A stretch of DNA of 64,000 bases, from positions 1 through 64,000 of the forward strand of contig CAIZFE010000025.1 of the NCBI GenBank assembly GCA_903932145.1, read 5' to 3'. The DNA comes from an uncultured Rhodopila sp. (lineage in GTDB: Bacteria > Pseudomonadota > Alphaproteobacteria > Acetobacterales > Acetobacteraceae). Shown piece by piece: positions 8,950 to 16,246 of the stretch. Both the position numbers and the translations under genes were made by a program. The notes beneath the pieces were generated by a model that ran no database searches, had not been told where the DNA came from, and saw only the letters and a program-made list of their open reading frames with translations. Each line of letters begins with the position of its first letter. The first letter of the stretch is position 1.

Positions 8950-9632
8950 TTTTATTGCATTCGAGGCGGTTCGGGACGCCGTTCTCGTCATGGCGGGCGA
9001 AGCAGTCGATCGTCATGGCGGGCGAAGGCCCGCCATCCACGCCTTGCGATGCTGGCTCAAATTCGTCTGGTTTGCCGAAACGAGAACTGCTGGTACTCCT
9101 CGGGCTGGCTGCATTGCCGGCGGCATGCGCATCGCCGAACCCTTCGCTTTACGTGCTGGCGACGGTGCCGGGGACGCCCCGATCCGGTGCGCCACGCGTC
9201 ATTGCCCTGCGATCCATCGCCATCGCGCATTATCTGGAACGCTCTCAGATCGTGCGGTCGTCGGAAAATTACCGGATGGATGTATTGGCGAACGATTGGT
9301 GGGGGGAGCCGCTGGACACGATGATGGGCCGGATTTTGGTGCAGGAGTTAAACCAGCGTTTGACGGGCAGTACGGTGTATGGCGACAGCGGCGCTATTTC
9401 GACCACGCCCGACGCGACGGTGGAAATCAATCTGCAACGCTTCGATCTGGACCGCGATGGGACGGTGCTTCTGGTCGCGCAGATCGCCGTTGATGGGAAA
9501 GTGACCGTCACGCGCGGGGTCTCGTTTCAGGTCCGGCCGGCGGACGGATCAACCGCGGCGCTGGTGGCGGCGATGAGTGCCGCGACCGCACAGGTATCGG
9601 ATACAGTCGCGGCGATGCTGGCCATACGATAG
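8946..9632 (+). CDS. pqiC: PqiC-like lipoprotein with REP-derived N-terminal extension
   Basis: The core (from about residue 43) is a lipoprotein of the PqiC/ABC-auxiliary type: PKRELLVLLGLAALPAAC is a lipobox-like signal with the cysteine at about residue 61, followed by a small domain with SLYVLATVPGTP and RIAL-type strands. It anchors PqiB to the outer membrane. ATG 8946 overlaps the pqiB stop (ATGA), but the first ~42 residues are encoded by a REP-like repeat (see 8986-9044) and are not signal-like. TTG 9072, directly before the signal, is an alternative start but has no clear ribosome site. Either the repeat inserted in frame into a coupled start, or translation begins inside. The function of the core is clear; the start is not. 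Confidence 0.8.
   Translation: MILLHSRRFGTPFSSWRAKQSIVMAGEGPPSTPCDAGSNSSGLPKRELLVLLGLAALPAACASPNPSLYVLATVPGTPRSGAPRVIALRSIAIAHYLERSQIVRSSENYRMDVLANDWWGEPLDTMMGRILVQELNQRLTGSTVYGDSGAISTTPDATVEINLQRFDLDRDGTVLLVAQIAVDGKVTVTRGVSFQVRPADGSTAALVAAMSAATAQVSDTVAAMLAIR
8986..9044 (+). repeat. REP-like element family A, full copy plus half copy, inside pqiC 5' end
   Basis: A full 34-nt unit lies at 9011-9044 and a 17-nt half unit (CGTCATGGCGGGCGAAG) at 8986-9002. The unit folds as arms ATGGCGGGC and GCCCGCCAT around a GAAG loop. The full unit is identical to both arms at 12774-12807 and 12829-12862. The preceding 25-30 nt (a segment including TTCGAGGC and GGGACGCC) are also similar to those before 12774, so the repeat is larger than the hairpin. 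It is read in frame as coding for VMAGEGPPSTP in pqiC. Confidence 0.85.
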
Positions 9633-9760
9633 TTGCCGCGAAGTAGCGTTGCCCTCGGGCATTGGAGGCGTGGCATCGCCTTCCTTCGCACGCTTCGCCG
9701 CCGGCCCGGTCCATCAAAATTCCACAGGCGATTATCCTGCGGGAGGCACGCACGTCAGGG

Positions 9761-9790
9761 TTGACACAAATTAACTATAATGTTAGTAAT
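9761..9790 (+). promoter_or_regulatory. Candidate promoter/operator upstream of the 9797 gene
   Basis: A perfect TTGACA at 9761-9766 is followed by an AT-rich imperfect palindrome, TTAACTATAATGTTAGTAA (9771-9789). A perfect TATAAT at 9776-9781 is only 9 nt from TTGACA, too close to pair with it; TAGTAA at 9784-9789 has 17-nt spacing, which would put transcription start at about the ATG 9797. The palindrome overlapping the -10 could bind a repressor. This AT-rich patch stands out from the GC-rich surroundings. Confidence 0.4.
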
Positions 9791-9796
9791 GCAGAC

Positions 9797-10645
9797 ATGG
9801 AGCAAACGGCATCAACCATGACCCGGCCTGCCACGCCCGATCCCACACAGGACCGGGCCGGCCGCACCGTGGGCGCCGTCACCATACCGGAACGCCTCGC
9901 CGCCCTGCTGCATGTCGTCCGAGTCCTGCTCGGGCACGGCCGCCGTCTCGTTGAGACGGTGCCGGAGCGCGCCGCCAACGTGGAATTCGCCATCCTGGCC
10001 GGGGTCTGCGGTACTTACACCCTGCCGACCATCCTCGTTCGGCTACAGCGCGGCATTCTGCGGGCGATGGCGTTGGAGCGTTATCTGCTGTCCCGCGCCG
10101 CAAAAGGCCGCGAGATCGGATTCGTTTACCTGCGCGAGCGCACGCCGGCCAAGCCGGCAGCGGAACCGCCAGAGGAGGAGCCGGCTTCGAAAGAGGCGGC
10201 AAGCGAACGTCCGGGTGACCGAGCCGATCCGGCCAAGCCCGGCGATGACGAAAGAACGCCCAAGCGCCCCGCCTTCGATCCGGACGACCTGCGCATCCCC
10301 ACTCCCGAAGAACTCGACGCCGAGGTTCGCCGCCGGCCGATCGGACGGACAATCCTCGCGATTTGCATGGACCTCGCGGTCATTCCGAGTTTCTGCACCA
10401 GCCCGTTCTGGAACCAGATATTCGACACATTGAATAATTACGGCGGTAGTTTCACGACCCTGTTTAAAATGCGGGAACACCGCGAGACATCGTTTCAGAA
10501 AGAGCGGGACAAGAAACCGGACACCTGGGGCTTTGCCTGGAGGCACCCGGGACCGGAGACGGTTCGCCAGGTGCTGGGGTATATGATCGGCGAGCCGCCG
10601 ACTTTGGACCCGTTCGATCCGTTACTGGCCACCGCTCCGCCCTGA
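9797..10645 (+). CDS. Hypothetical protein with charged linker, possible membrane segments
   Basis: A 282-residue protein I do not recognise. The visible layout is a short polar N-terminus, a helical region (residues ~25-95) with the hydrophobic stretch EFAILAGVCGTYTLPTILV, a highly charged Pro/Glu/Lys-rich linker (~105-150) and a C-terminal part with RTILAICMDLAVIPSFC and a conserved-looking aromatic end around WGFAWRHPGP. ATG 9797 is preferred to the upstream start at 9662, which would read through AT-rich promoter-like DNA. The gene stands alone between pqiC and rmuC. I assign no function; the two hydrophobic segments could be membrane-associated helices. Confidence 0.7.
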   Translation: MEQTASTMTRPATPDPTQDRAGRTVGAVTIPERLAALLHVVRVLLGHGRRLVETVPERAANVEFAILAGVCGTYTLPTILVRLQRGILRAMALERYLLSRAAKGREIGFVYLRERTPAKPAAEPPEEEPASKEAASERPGDRADPAKPGDDERTPKRPAFDPDDLRIPTPEELDAEVRRRPIGRTILAICMDLAVIPSFCTSPFWNQIFDTLNNYGGSFTTLFKMREHRETSFQKERDKKPDTWGFAWRHPGPETVRQVLGYMIGEPPTLDPFDPLLATAPP

Positions 10646-10977
10646 CCATCATCCTCCCGGACCTGCGTCGAACCCTCTGATTCCGGGGGCGCTTGCGCGC
10701 GCCGGAGCATCATCGGGGTCGTGCGCGGTAGCGGTGATCGGCAGACCATTTCGCGGTTTCACCCGATTGCCCTAAGTGATCCCGTCCGCGTTGAGAGCGA
10801 CCCTCGGCCAGCGCCCCCCGTCATGCCGACAGAGGTCGGCATCCACGTCTTTCTTGGGTGTAAACCAAGATATGGATGGTGCGCCTTCGCGCACCATGAC
10901 GATGTGAGGACGATCCGCGTGTGTCAGTCTCAACGCGGACTGGTATGAGCCAGTGTATTGAAGGTCGCGCGTCGGGG
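10646..10977. other. Intergenic region with a multi-hairpin repeat
   Basis: 332 bases between convergent genes. The left part shows nothing clear; the right part holds the repeat at 10819-10946. No supported gene is present. Confidence 0.5.
10819..10946 (+). repeat. Three-hairpin dispersed repeat, copy 2
   Basis: Successive hairpins are visible: TGCCGAC-agag-GTCGGCA (10824-10841), CTTGG/CCAAG (around 10853-10869) and GGTGCGC-cttc-GCGCACC (10878-10895). The last third (10884-10946) matches 121-182 at both ends. It lies between the convergent 9797 gene and rmuC, where it could act as a transcript end or insulating structure, but there is no U-tract. Confidence 0.6.
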
Positions 10978-12651
10978 CTAACCCACACCCTCCTGCTCGA
11001 CATCCTCCTCACCCTCGGCATCCTCTTCATCGGAGGAAAGGCCCAGCAATGCGGCAGATGCCGGACCTTCCAGGGCGGCGACATCTTTCAACTGGCGGGA
11101 AATGACGCCAGCGCGGGTCCGGCCCTTCTTGATGTTATTGCCAAGTGCCTGGACGTTCTTCTCCATCAGGCGGAACTGATTGCCGAAATCGACCATCTGA
11201 TGTTTCACCGCACCCAGTATCTGGCCAATCATGTCGGCCTTCTCGCTGATCGCCAGCGTGAAATGACCCAGTTGGATCGTCCGCAGCATGACGGCCAGCA
11301 TCGAAGGACCCATGACGATGACGCGGTTGTCGCGATGGATCGCCTCCATCAGCTCGTTATTGCGGGTAACCTCGGCGTACAGGCCCTCACTGGGTAGGTA
11401 GAGAATCGCCCACTCTACTGTGTGAGGCGGCGCGATGTATTTGGTTTGAATTTTGCGGGCCTCCATGCGGATTTGCCCTTCCAGCGCGATCTTGGCGGCT
11501 TTTTCAGCGACCGGGTCGGCGGCGTCGATCGCCTCCAGCAAGCGCGTGTAGTCCTCGACCGGGAATTTCGCATCGATCGCCAGATACACCGGCGACGATC
11601 CCTGGCCCGGCAGCCGCAATGCGAATTCCACCGTATCGGCCGTCGCGGGATTAATCCGCATATTCGTTTCATACGATCCCGGCGGCAGAATATCGTCCAG
11701 CGTCGCCTTGACCTGAGCCTCTCCCCACCCGCCGCGCGATTTTACATTGGAGAACAGACGCTTCAGGTCGCCGACCTGACCGGCGACAGTTTTGACTTCG
11801 CCGACCGCTTGCTGGACTTCCGCGAACTGGGTAGTTATTTTGGCGAAGCTTTCGGTCATGCGCTTCTCGATGCCCTCTTGCAACTTCTGATCGACGATGC
11901 CCTGGATTTCCAGCAGCTTGGCCTCGTTGCCTGCCCGCATTTCGGAAATTTTCCCGTCGACATGGACGATCAATTTCGAAAAATCCTCGGTCAGGGCTTT
12001 GGCGGTTTTGCCCTGGTTCTCCGCCAGCGTGGTCGTCATCGCCCCGCCGATGGTTGCCACCGCGTTGCGCACATCCCCAAGCCGTTCGGTCAGCACGGTC
12101 TGGAAGTCGGCGAGCGCCTTGACGACGGCGGTGCCGGACGCATCCATCCTGGTGCCGAACACCTCGATTTTCAGGTCTTGCTGATGCAGGCCGGCCGTCA
12201 ACCCGGTCAGCAAGACCTTGCTCGCGTCGATGGCGTCGAGTTTCGCCTGCGTCCCGGCGGCGGCCAAGGCGGCGGGGACTTCTGTTCCCAAGCGGGTCAT
12301 CGCCTCAAAAACCGTCGCGATCACATTTCGAAAAATATCGATCTGGGCGTTTTGCGTCTTCGCACCGTCGGTGATCATGGCCAGCGAGCGGTCGAAACCC
12401 GACGTCAGGCCCGCATCGATTTTGGAACCCAACGCCCGCTCGATGTCGGTCATGGCCTTGCGCAGGCCATCGACATCCTCGCGAGTGGTTTTGCCGGATT
12501 GCTCGATCAGCGTGGACAGGGCCTGGAAGCGGTGCACCATTTCCGGGTCGCCAGCTTTCCGCCGGCCGCCGATCCAGCTTCCGGCAAAGGCACCGAGCAG
12601 CGCGGCGATCATCAGAATGATGGCTAATCCTGCCAGTGTCTCTAAAGTCAT
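10978..12651 (-). CDS. rmuC: DNA recombination protein RmuC
   Basis: A 557-residue protein: an N-terminal membrane helix (LAGLAIILMIAALLGAFAGSWIGG), a long coiled-coil region (~residues 40-270) and the RmuC nuclease-like domain (about 290-510) with the family strings SRGGWGEAQVKATLDDILPP, YLAIDAKFPVEDYTRL and WAILYLPSEGLYAEV. RmuC limits inversions at short inverted repeats and is predicted to be related to restriction-type nucleases. ATG 12651 is certain: AGGAGG lies 7 nt upstream; the longer frame to 12921 reads through the REP pair. Length exceeds E. coli RmuC (475) because of the coiled coil and tail. It is divergent from eutB. Confidence 0.93.
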   Translation of the reverse strand: MTLETLAGLAIILMIAALLGAFAGSWIGGRRKAGDPEMVHRFQALSTLIEQSGKTTREDVDGLRKAMTDIERALGSKIDAGLTSGFDRSLAMITDGAKTQNAQIDIFRNVIATVFEAMTRLGTEVPAALAAAGTQAKLDAIDASKVLLTGLTAGLHQQDLKIEVFGTRMDASGTAVVKALADFQTVLTERLGDVRNAVATIGGAMTTTLAENQGKTAKALTEDFSKLIVHVDGKISEMRAGNEAKLLEIQGIVDQKLQEGIEKRMTESFAKITTQFAEVQQAVGEVKTVAGQVGDLKRLFSNVKSRGGWGEAQVKATLDDILPPGSYETNMRINPATADTVEFALRLPGQGSSPVYLAIDAKFPVEDYTRLLEAIDAADPVAEKAAKIALEGQIRMEARKIQTKYIAPPHTVEWAILYLPSEGLYAEVTRNNELMEAIHRDNRVIVMGPSMLAVMLRTIQLGHFTLAISEKADMIGQILGAVKHQMVDFGNQFRLMEKNVQALGNNIKKGRTRAGVISRQLKDVAALEGPASAALLGLSSDEEDAEGEEDVEQEGVG

Positions 12652-12773
12652 GGTGTAACCTCCTGCCGCGGGACCAATCATCGTGGTTCGACCGACATAC
12701 TCCGCCTCTGCGAGTCGCGGCGTCCCGAGACAGCCGTTCTTGATTTGGGATTCGAGGCCAGGGACGCCACCCT

Positions 12774-12862
12774 CGTCATGGCGGGCGAAGGCCCGCCATC
12801 CACGCCTGTCGGCGTCCCTAACCAGTAAAGGCGTGGATGGCGGGCCTTCGCCCGCCATGACG
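12774..12862. repeat. REP-like family A, perfect 34-bp inverted pair
   Basis: Two copies of the 34-nt unit face each other: 12774-12807 on the plus strand and 12829-12862 as its exact reverse complement, separated by 21 nt. Each copy alone folds into a 9-bp hairpin with a GAAG loop, and the two together can form a 34-bp cruciform. It occupies the divergent rmuC/eutB spacer, about 120 nt upstream of the rmuC start and about 50 nt upstream of eutB. Confidence 0.9.
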
Positions 12863-12913
12863 GCATCGCACGAGGCGTTCGCTCCGCCAAAACGACGAGC
12901 GGGGAGACGCTGA

Positions 12914-14293
12914 ATGCCCACCTACACCAGCGATTTCCATGGCGAGCGCCACCGGTTCCGCGACCTGAAGGACGTGCTGGCGAAAGCGTCGCACCGCCGG
13001 TCGGGTGACGAACTCGCGGGATTGGCCGCCGAAACCGACGCTCAGCGCGTCGCCGCCCGGTCGGTTCTGGCCGACCTGCCACTGACAATTTTTTTGAACG
13101 AATCGATTGTTCCTTACGAGACCGACGAGGTCACGCGTCTGATCCTGGACAGCCACGACGCGGCGAGGTTCGCGACGATCTCGCATCTGACGGTCGGCGG
13201 CTTTCGCGACTGGTTGCTGTCTCGCGAGGCGACCACCGAAATTCTCGCCTCTTTGGCCCCCGCAATCACGCCGGAGATGGCGGCCGCGGCCACGAAACTG
13301 ATGCGCAACCAGGATCTTATTAATGTCGCGAGCCGCAGCCGGACCATCACCGCCTTCCGCAACACGCAAGGACTGCCCGGCCGGCTGAGTTCCCGGTTGC
13401 AACCGAACCATCCCACGGATGATTTGCGCGGCATCGGCGCCGCCACGATCGACGGCCTCTTGCTTGGCTGTGGCGACGCGGTCATCGGGGTGAACCCGGC
13501 CACCGACAGCGTGGCGAAGGGCATCGCCATTTTGGACATGCTGGAGAACCTGCGGCTGCGTCACGACATTCCCACCCAGACCTGCGTATTGACGCATGTC
13601 ACCAACACAATGGAGATCATGCGCCAGGGCGCGCCCGTCGATCTGGTGTTCCAATCGATCGCCGGCACCGAGGCCGCCAACACCGGCTTCGGCGTCAACC
13701 TGGGCATTTTGCGGGAGGCCCGGGATGCCGCCCTGTCGCTCAAGCGCGGTTCGGTTGGGACCAACGTGATGTATTTCGAAACCGGCCAGGGTGCGGCGCT
13801 GTCGGCGGGCGCGCATCATGGGATCGATCAGCAAACGGTCGAGGCCCGCGCCTATGCGGTCGCGCGGGCGTTCTCGCCACTGCTGGTCAATACCGTGGTC
13901 GGGTTTATCGGGCCGGAATATCTGTACGACGGCAAACAAATCATTCGCGCCGGTCTGGAAGACCATTTCTGTGGCAAGCTGCTGGGTTTGCCGATGGGGG
14001 TCGATGTTTGCTACACGAACCACGCTGAGGCCGACCAGGACGACATGGACACGCTGATGACGATCCTCACAGTCGCAGGGGTCACTTTCCTGATTGCCGT
14101 GCCGGGCGCCGACGATGTCATGCTGAATTACCAAAGCGCCTCATTCCACGATATTCTGTATCTACGATCGCAGTTCAACCTGTCGGCCGCCCCGGAGTTC
14201 GATGCGTGGCTGGAGCGTATGGACATGAAAGATCGTAACGGCCGCATCTGTGAAATAGTGCCCGGTGCAATGCGCATGCTGACCGATGTCTGA
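12914..14293 (+). CDS. eutB: Ethanolamine ammonia-lyase large (heavy) subunit
   Basis: A 459-residue protein matching EutB, the catalytic TIM-barrel subunit of the adenosylcobalamin enzyme that splits ethanolamine into acetaldehyde and ammonia. Family segments seen: MRNQDLINVASRS, NTQGLPGRLSSRLQPNHPTD, GCGDAVIGVNPATDS, LDMLENLRLRHDIPTQTCVL and SIAGTEAANTGFGVN. Length equals the usual ~455. ATG 12914 follows GGGGAGACGCTG. Its stop overlaps eutC by 8 nt. No eutA reactivase, no microcompartment shell genes and no eutR regulator are present here, so ethanolamine is probably used as nitrogen source in a simple, shell-free way. Confidence 0.95.
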   Translation: MPTYTSDFHGERHRFRDLKDVLAKASHRRSGDELAGLAAETDAQRVAARSVLADLPLTIFLNESIVPYETDEVTRLILDSHDAARFATISHLTVGGFRDWLLSREATTEILASLAPAITPEMAAAATKLMRNQDLINVASRSRTITAFRNTQGLPGRLSSRLQPNHPTDDLRGIGAATIDGLLLGCGDAVIGVNPATDSVAKGIAILDMLENLRLRHDIPTQTCVLTHVTNTMEIMRQGAPVDLVFQSIAGTEAANTGFGVNLGILREARDAALSLKRGSVGTNVMYFETGQGAALSAGAHHGIDQQTVEARAYAVARAFSPLLVNTVVGFIGPEYLYDGKQIIRAGLEDHFCGKLLGLPMGVDVCYTNHAEADQDDMDTLMTILTVAGVTFLIAVPGADDVMLNYQSASFHDILYLRSQFNLSAAPEFDAWLERMDMKDRNGRICEIVPGAMRMLTDV

Positions 14294-15011
14294 CCCTTGG
14301 CTCGCCCTTCGCGCGACCACCCGAGCACGGATCGGGCTGGGGCGGACGGGCGACGCGTTGCCGATTTCCGAGATTCTGGACTTTCAGCTTGCCCATGCCC
14401 GCGCCCGGGATGCTGTCCATACACCATTGGATACAGCCTCCGTTGCCGCTTCCGTCGCGCCGCTTCCATCGATCACCGTCCGCAGCCGGGCGGCGGATCG
14501 CGATCAGTATTTGCGAAGGCCTGATTTGGGGAGGCAACTTGATCCGGATTGTCACTTGCCCGCGGGACCGTTTGACGCGGCGTTCGTCATCGCCGATGGC
14601 CTGTCGCCCATCGCCGTCCAGGTTCAGGCCGCCCCATTGGTGAAAGCCTGTATCGCCCGGCTGCCGCACTGGTCGATCGCGCCGGTCGTTATCGCCACGC
14701 AGGCACGCGTGGCTTTGGGTGACGGGATCGGGGCGGCGTTGAAGGCTCGGATCGTTGCGGTTTTAATTGGCGAGCGGCCCGGGCTGAGCGTTGCCAACAG
14801 CATGGGGATCTACCTCACCTGGCAGCCACGGATCGGGCGATCCGATGCCGAACGCAACTGCATATCCAACATCCATGCCGATGGCATGTCCACCGAGGCG
14901 GCGGCGGACATGCTGGCGTGGCTGATGAACGAGGCCTGTGTGCGAAAGCTGTCCGGCGTGAACCTCAAGGACGACCGGGTGGCAGCAACGCGAGCGTTTC
15001 CCGAGCGATGA
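14286..15011 (+). CDS. eutC: Ethanolamine ammonia-lyase small (light) subunit
   Basis: 241 residues; the B12-binding partner of EutB. It begins DPWLALRATTRARIGLGRTG and contains ALPISEILDFQLAHARARDAV, QVQAAPLVKA and RIGRSDAERNCISNIH near the C-terminus, all characteristic of EutC. It is shorter than the E. coli protein (295) because the N-terminal helical extension is reduced, as in other alphaproteobacteria. ATG 14286 overlaps the eutB stop, so the two subunits are coupled. Its last 47 bases overlap the 3' end of ackA on the other strand. Confidence 0.94.
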   Translation: MSDPWLALRATTRARIGLGRTGDALPISEILDFQLAHARARDAVHTPLDTASVAASVAPLPSITVRSRAADRDQYLRRPDLGRQLDPDCHLPAGPFDAAFVIADGLSPIAVQVQAAPLVKACIARLPHWSIAPVVIATQARVALGDGIGAALKARIVAVLIGERPGLSVANSMGIYLTWQPRIGRSDAERNCISNIHADGMSTEAAADMLAWLMNEACVRKLSGVNLKDDRVAATRAFPER

Positions 15012-16137
15012 CGCGTTCCTCATCGGTGGGGATGACGAAGGCGTGGAGGCGGCTGGTTTCGGTGGTGATACGGCCGTGGCCTTTGGCGTTTGCGGCCTCG
15101 TCAAGATCGAAACCCAGCCACCGCAGCCGTTCCAGGACGCGGGCTCGGATGGGAATGCTGTGCTCACCGATGCCGGCGGTGAAGACGAAGCCGTCGATGC
15201 CGCCCATGCTGACGGCCAGAGCGCCGGCGGTGCGGGCGGTGTGATAGATGAAGTACTCCACTGCCATTTTCGCCAACGGGGCATCGCTGGCCAGCAGGAC
15301 GCGGATATCATTGGACAGGCCGGACATGCCTTGCAGGCCGCAATCGTGGTAGAGGAAATGCTCCACCTTATCGACGCTCCAGCCCTTCTGCTGTTGTAAC
15401 CAAAGGATCACGCCGGCATCCAGGGATCCGGATCGTGTACCCATCGGCAACCCGTCCAGGGCGGTGAAACCCATCGACGAATCGACACTGTGGCCGTTGA
15501 CCAGCGCGCACATCGACGCGCCGGACCCGAGGTGTGCGGCAACGACCTTGCCGCCGGCAATCTCGGGTGCCTGTGTTTTCATGGCTCCGGCGATGTATTG
15601 ATACGACAGGCCGTGGAAGCCATAGCGGCGGACGCCGTCTTGATAGAGCGAATCAGGGATGGCGAAGCGATCCGCCACGGCCGGATGGCCGCGATGAAAG
15701 GCGGTATCGAAGCAGGCGACATGCGGCACGCCAGGAAACCGTTTCTGCAAGCCCTTCAAGACATCGAGTGCCGGTGGGTTATGCAGCGGGGCCAACGGCG
15801 AGACAGCCTCAATCCTGGACAGGGTGGTGTCATCGACCAGAACTGAATGGTTCAGGTCGGGGCCGCCATGAACAATACGGTGGCCGAACGCCACGATGTT
15901 GCCGGATAACGGGCCGTTGGCGAGAGCTGCTAAAGCCTCCATCGCAGCATGCGGGTTGGCGGCCTGCACCGGATGGTCCCCGGACGACCCGGACCATTGC
16001 AGCCGTGCCGTTCCACCGATGCCGTCCACCGCACCAGACAGCAGCGGTGGCGCCTCCGGCGTGAGCGAATAAGCGGCGAATTTCAGGCTGGAAGAGCCTG
16101 TGTTCAGCACGACAATACGGCGGTCGGTTTCAGACAT
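14965..16137 (-). CDS. ackA: Acetate kinase
   Basis: 390 residues with the acetate/propionate kinase signatures: VLNTGSSSLKFAAY at the N-terminus (phosphate-binding), GHRIVHGGPDL, ACFDTAFHRGHP, HLGSGASMCALVNGHSVDSS and the C-terminal TAGIGEHS. It interconverts acetyl phosphate + ADP and acetate + ATP. ATG 16137 is the natural start. No phosphotransacetylase (pta) gene is next to it. It converges on eutC with a 47-base 3' overlap; a link to ethanolamine use (acetaldehyde to acetyl-phosphate to acetate) is possible but not shown by the sequence. Propionate kinase activity cannot be excluded. Confidence 0.94.
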   Translation of the reverse strand: MSETDRRIVVLNTGSSSLKFAAYSLTPEAPPLLSGAVDGIGGTARLQWSGSSGDHPVQAANPHAAMEALAALANGPLSGNIVAFGHRIVHGGPDLNHSVLVDDTTLSRIEAVSPLAPLHNPPALDVLKGLQKRFPGVPHVACFDTAFHRGHPAVADRFAIPDSLYQDGVRRYGFHGLSYQYIAGAMKTQAPEIAGGKVVAAHLGSGASMCALVNGHSVDSSMGFTALDGLPMGTRSGSLDAGVILWLQQQKGWSVDKVEHFLYHDCGLQGMSGLSNDIRVLLASDAPLAKMAVEYFIYHTARTAGALAVSMGGIDGFVFTAGIGEHSIPIRARVLERLRWLGFDLDEAANAKGHGRITTETSRLHAFVIPTDEERVIARETLALLPPGRP

Positions 16138-16246
16138 CGGCTACCCCTCGGGTCACACCCGATGATCATACCCCCCTTGGCGTTTTTCACCGACACCGTA
16201 CATGCTGCTGTCAGACCGCGCATGCAGCACCGGGAGGAACACGCCC

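Noticed and set aside
9761-9781. TTGACA and TATAAT as a standard promoter
   Set aside because: The two hexamers are only 9 nt apart; the pair cannot act as a sigma70 promoter in that register.
11422-12627. 401-codon open frame opposite rmuC
   Set aside because: Antisense of a clear rmuC; no signal or family motif.
12818-14134. 438-codon open frame opposite eutB
   Set aside because: Shadow of eutB; starts inside the REP pair.
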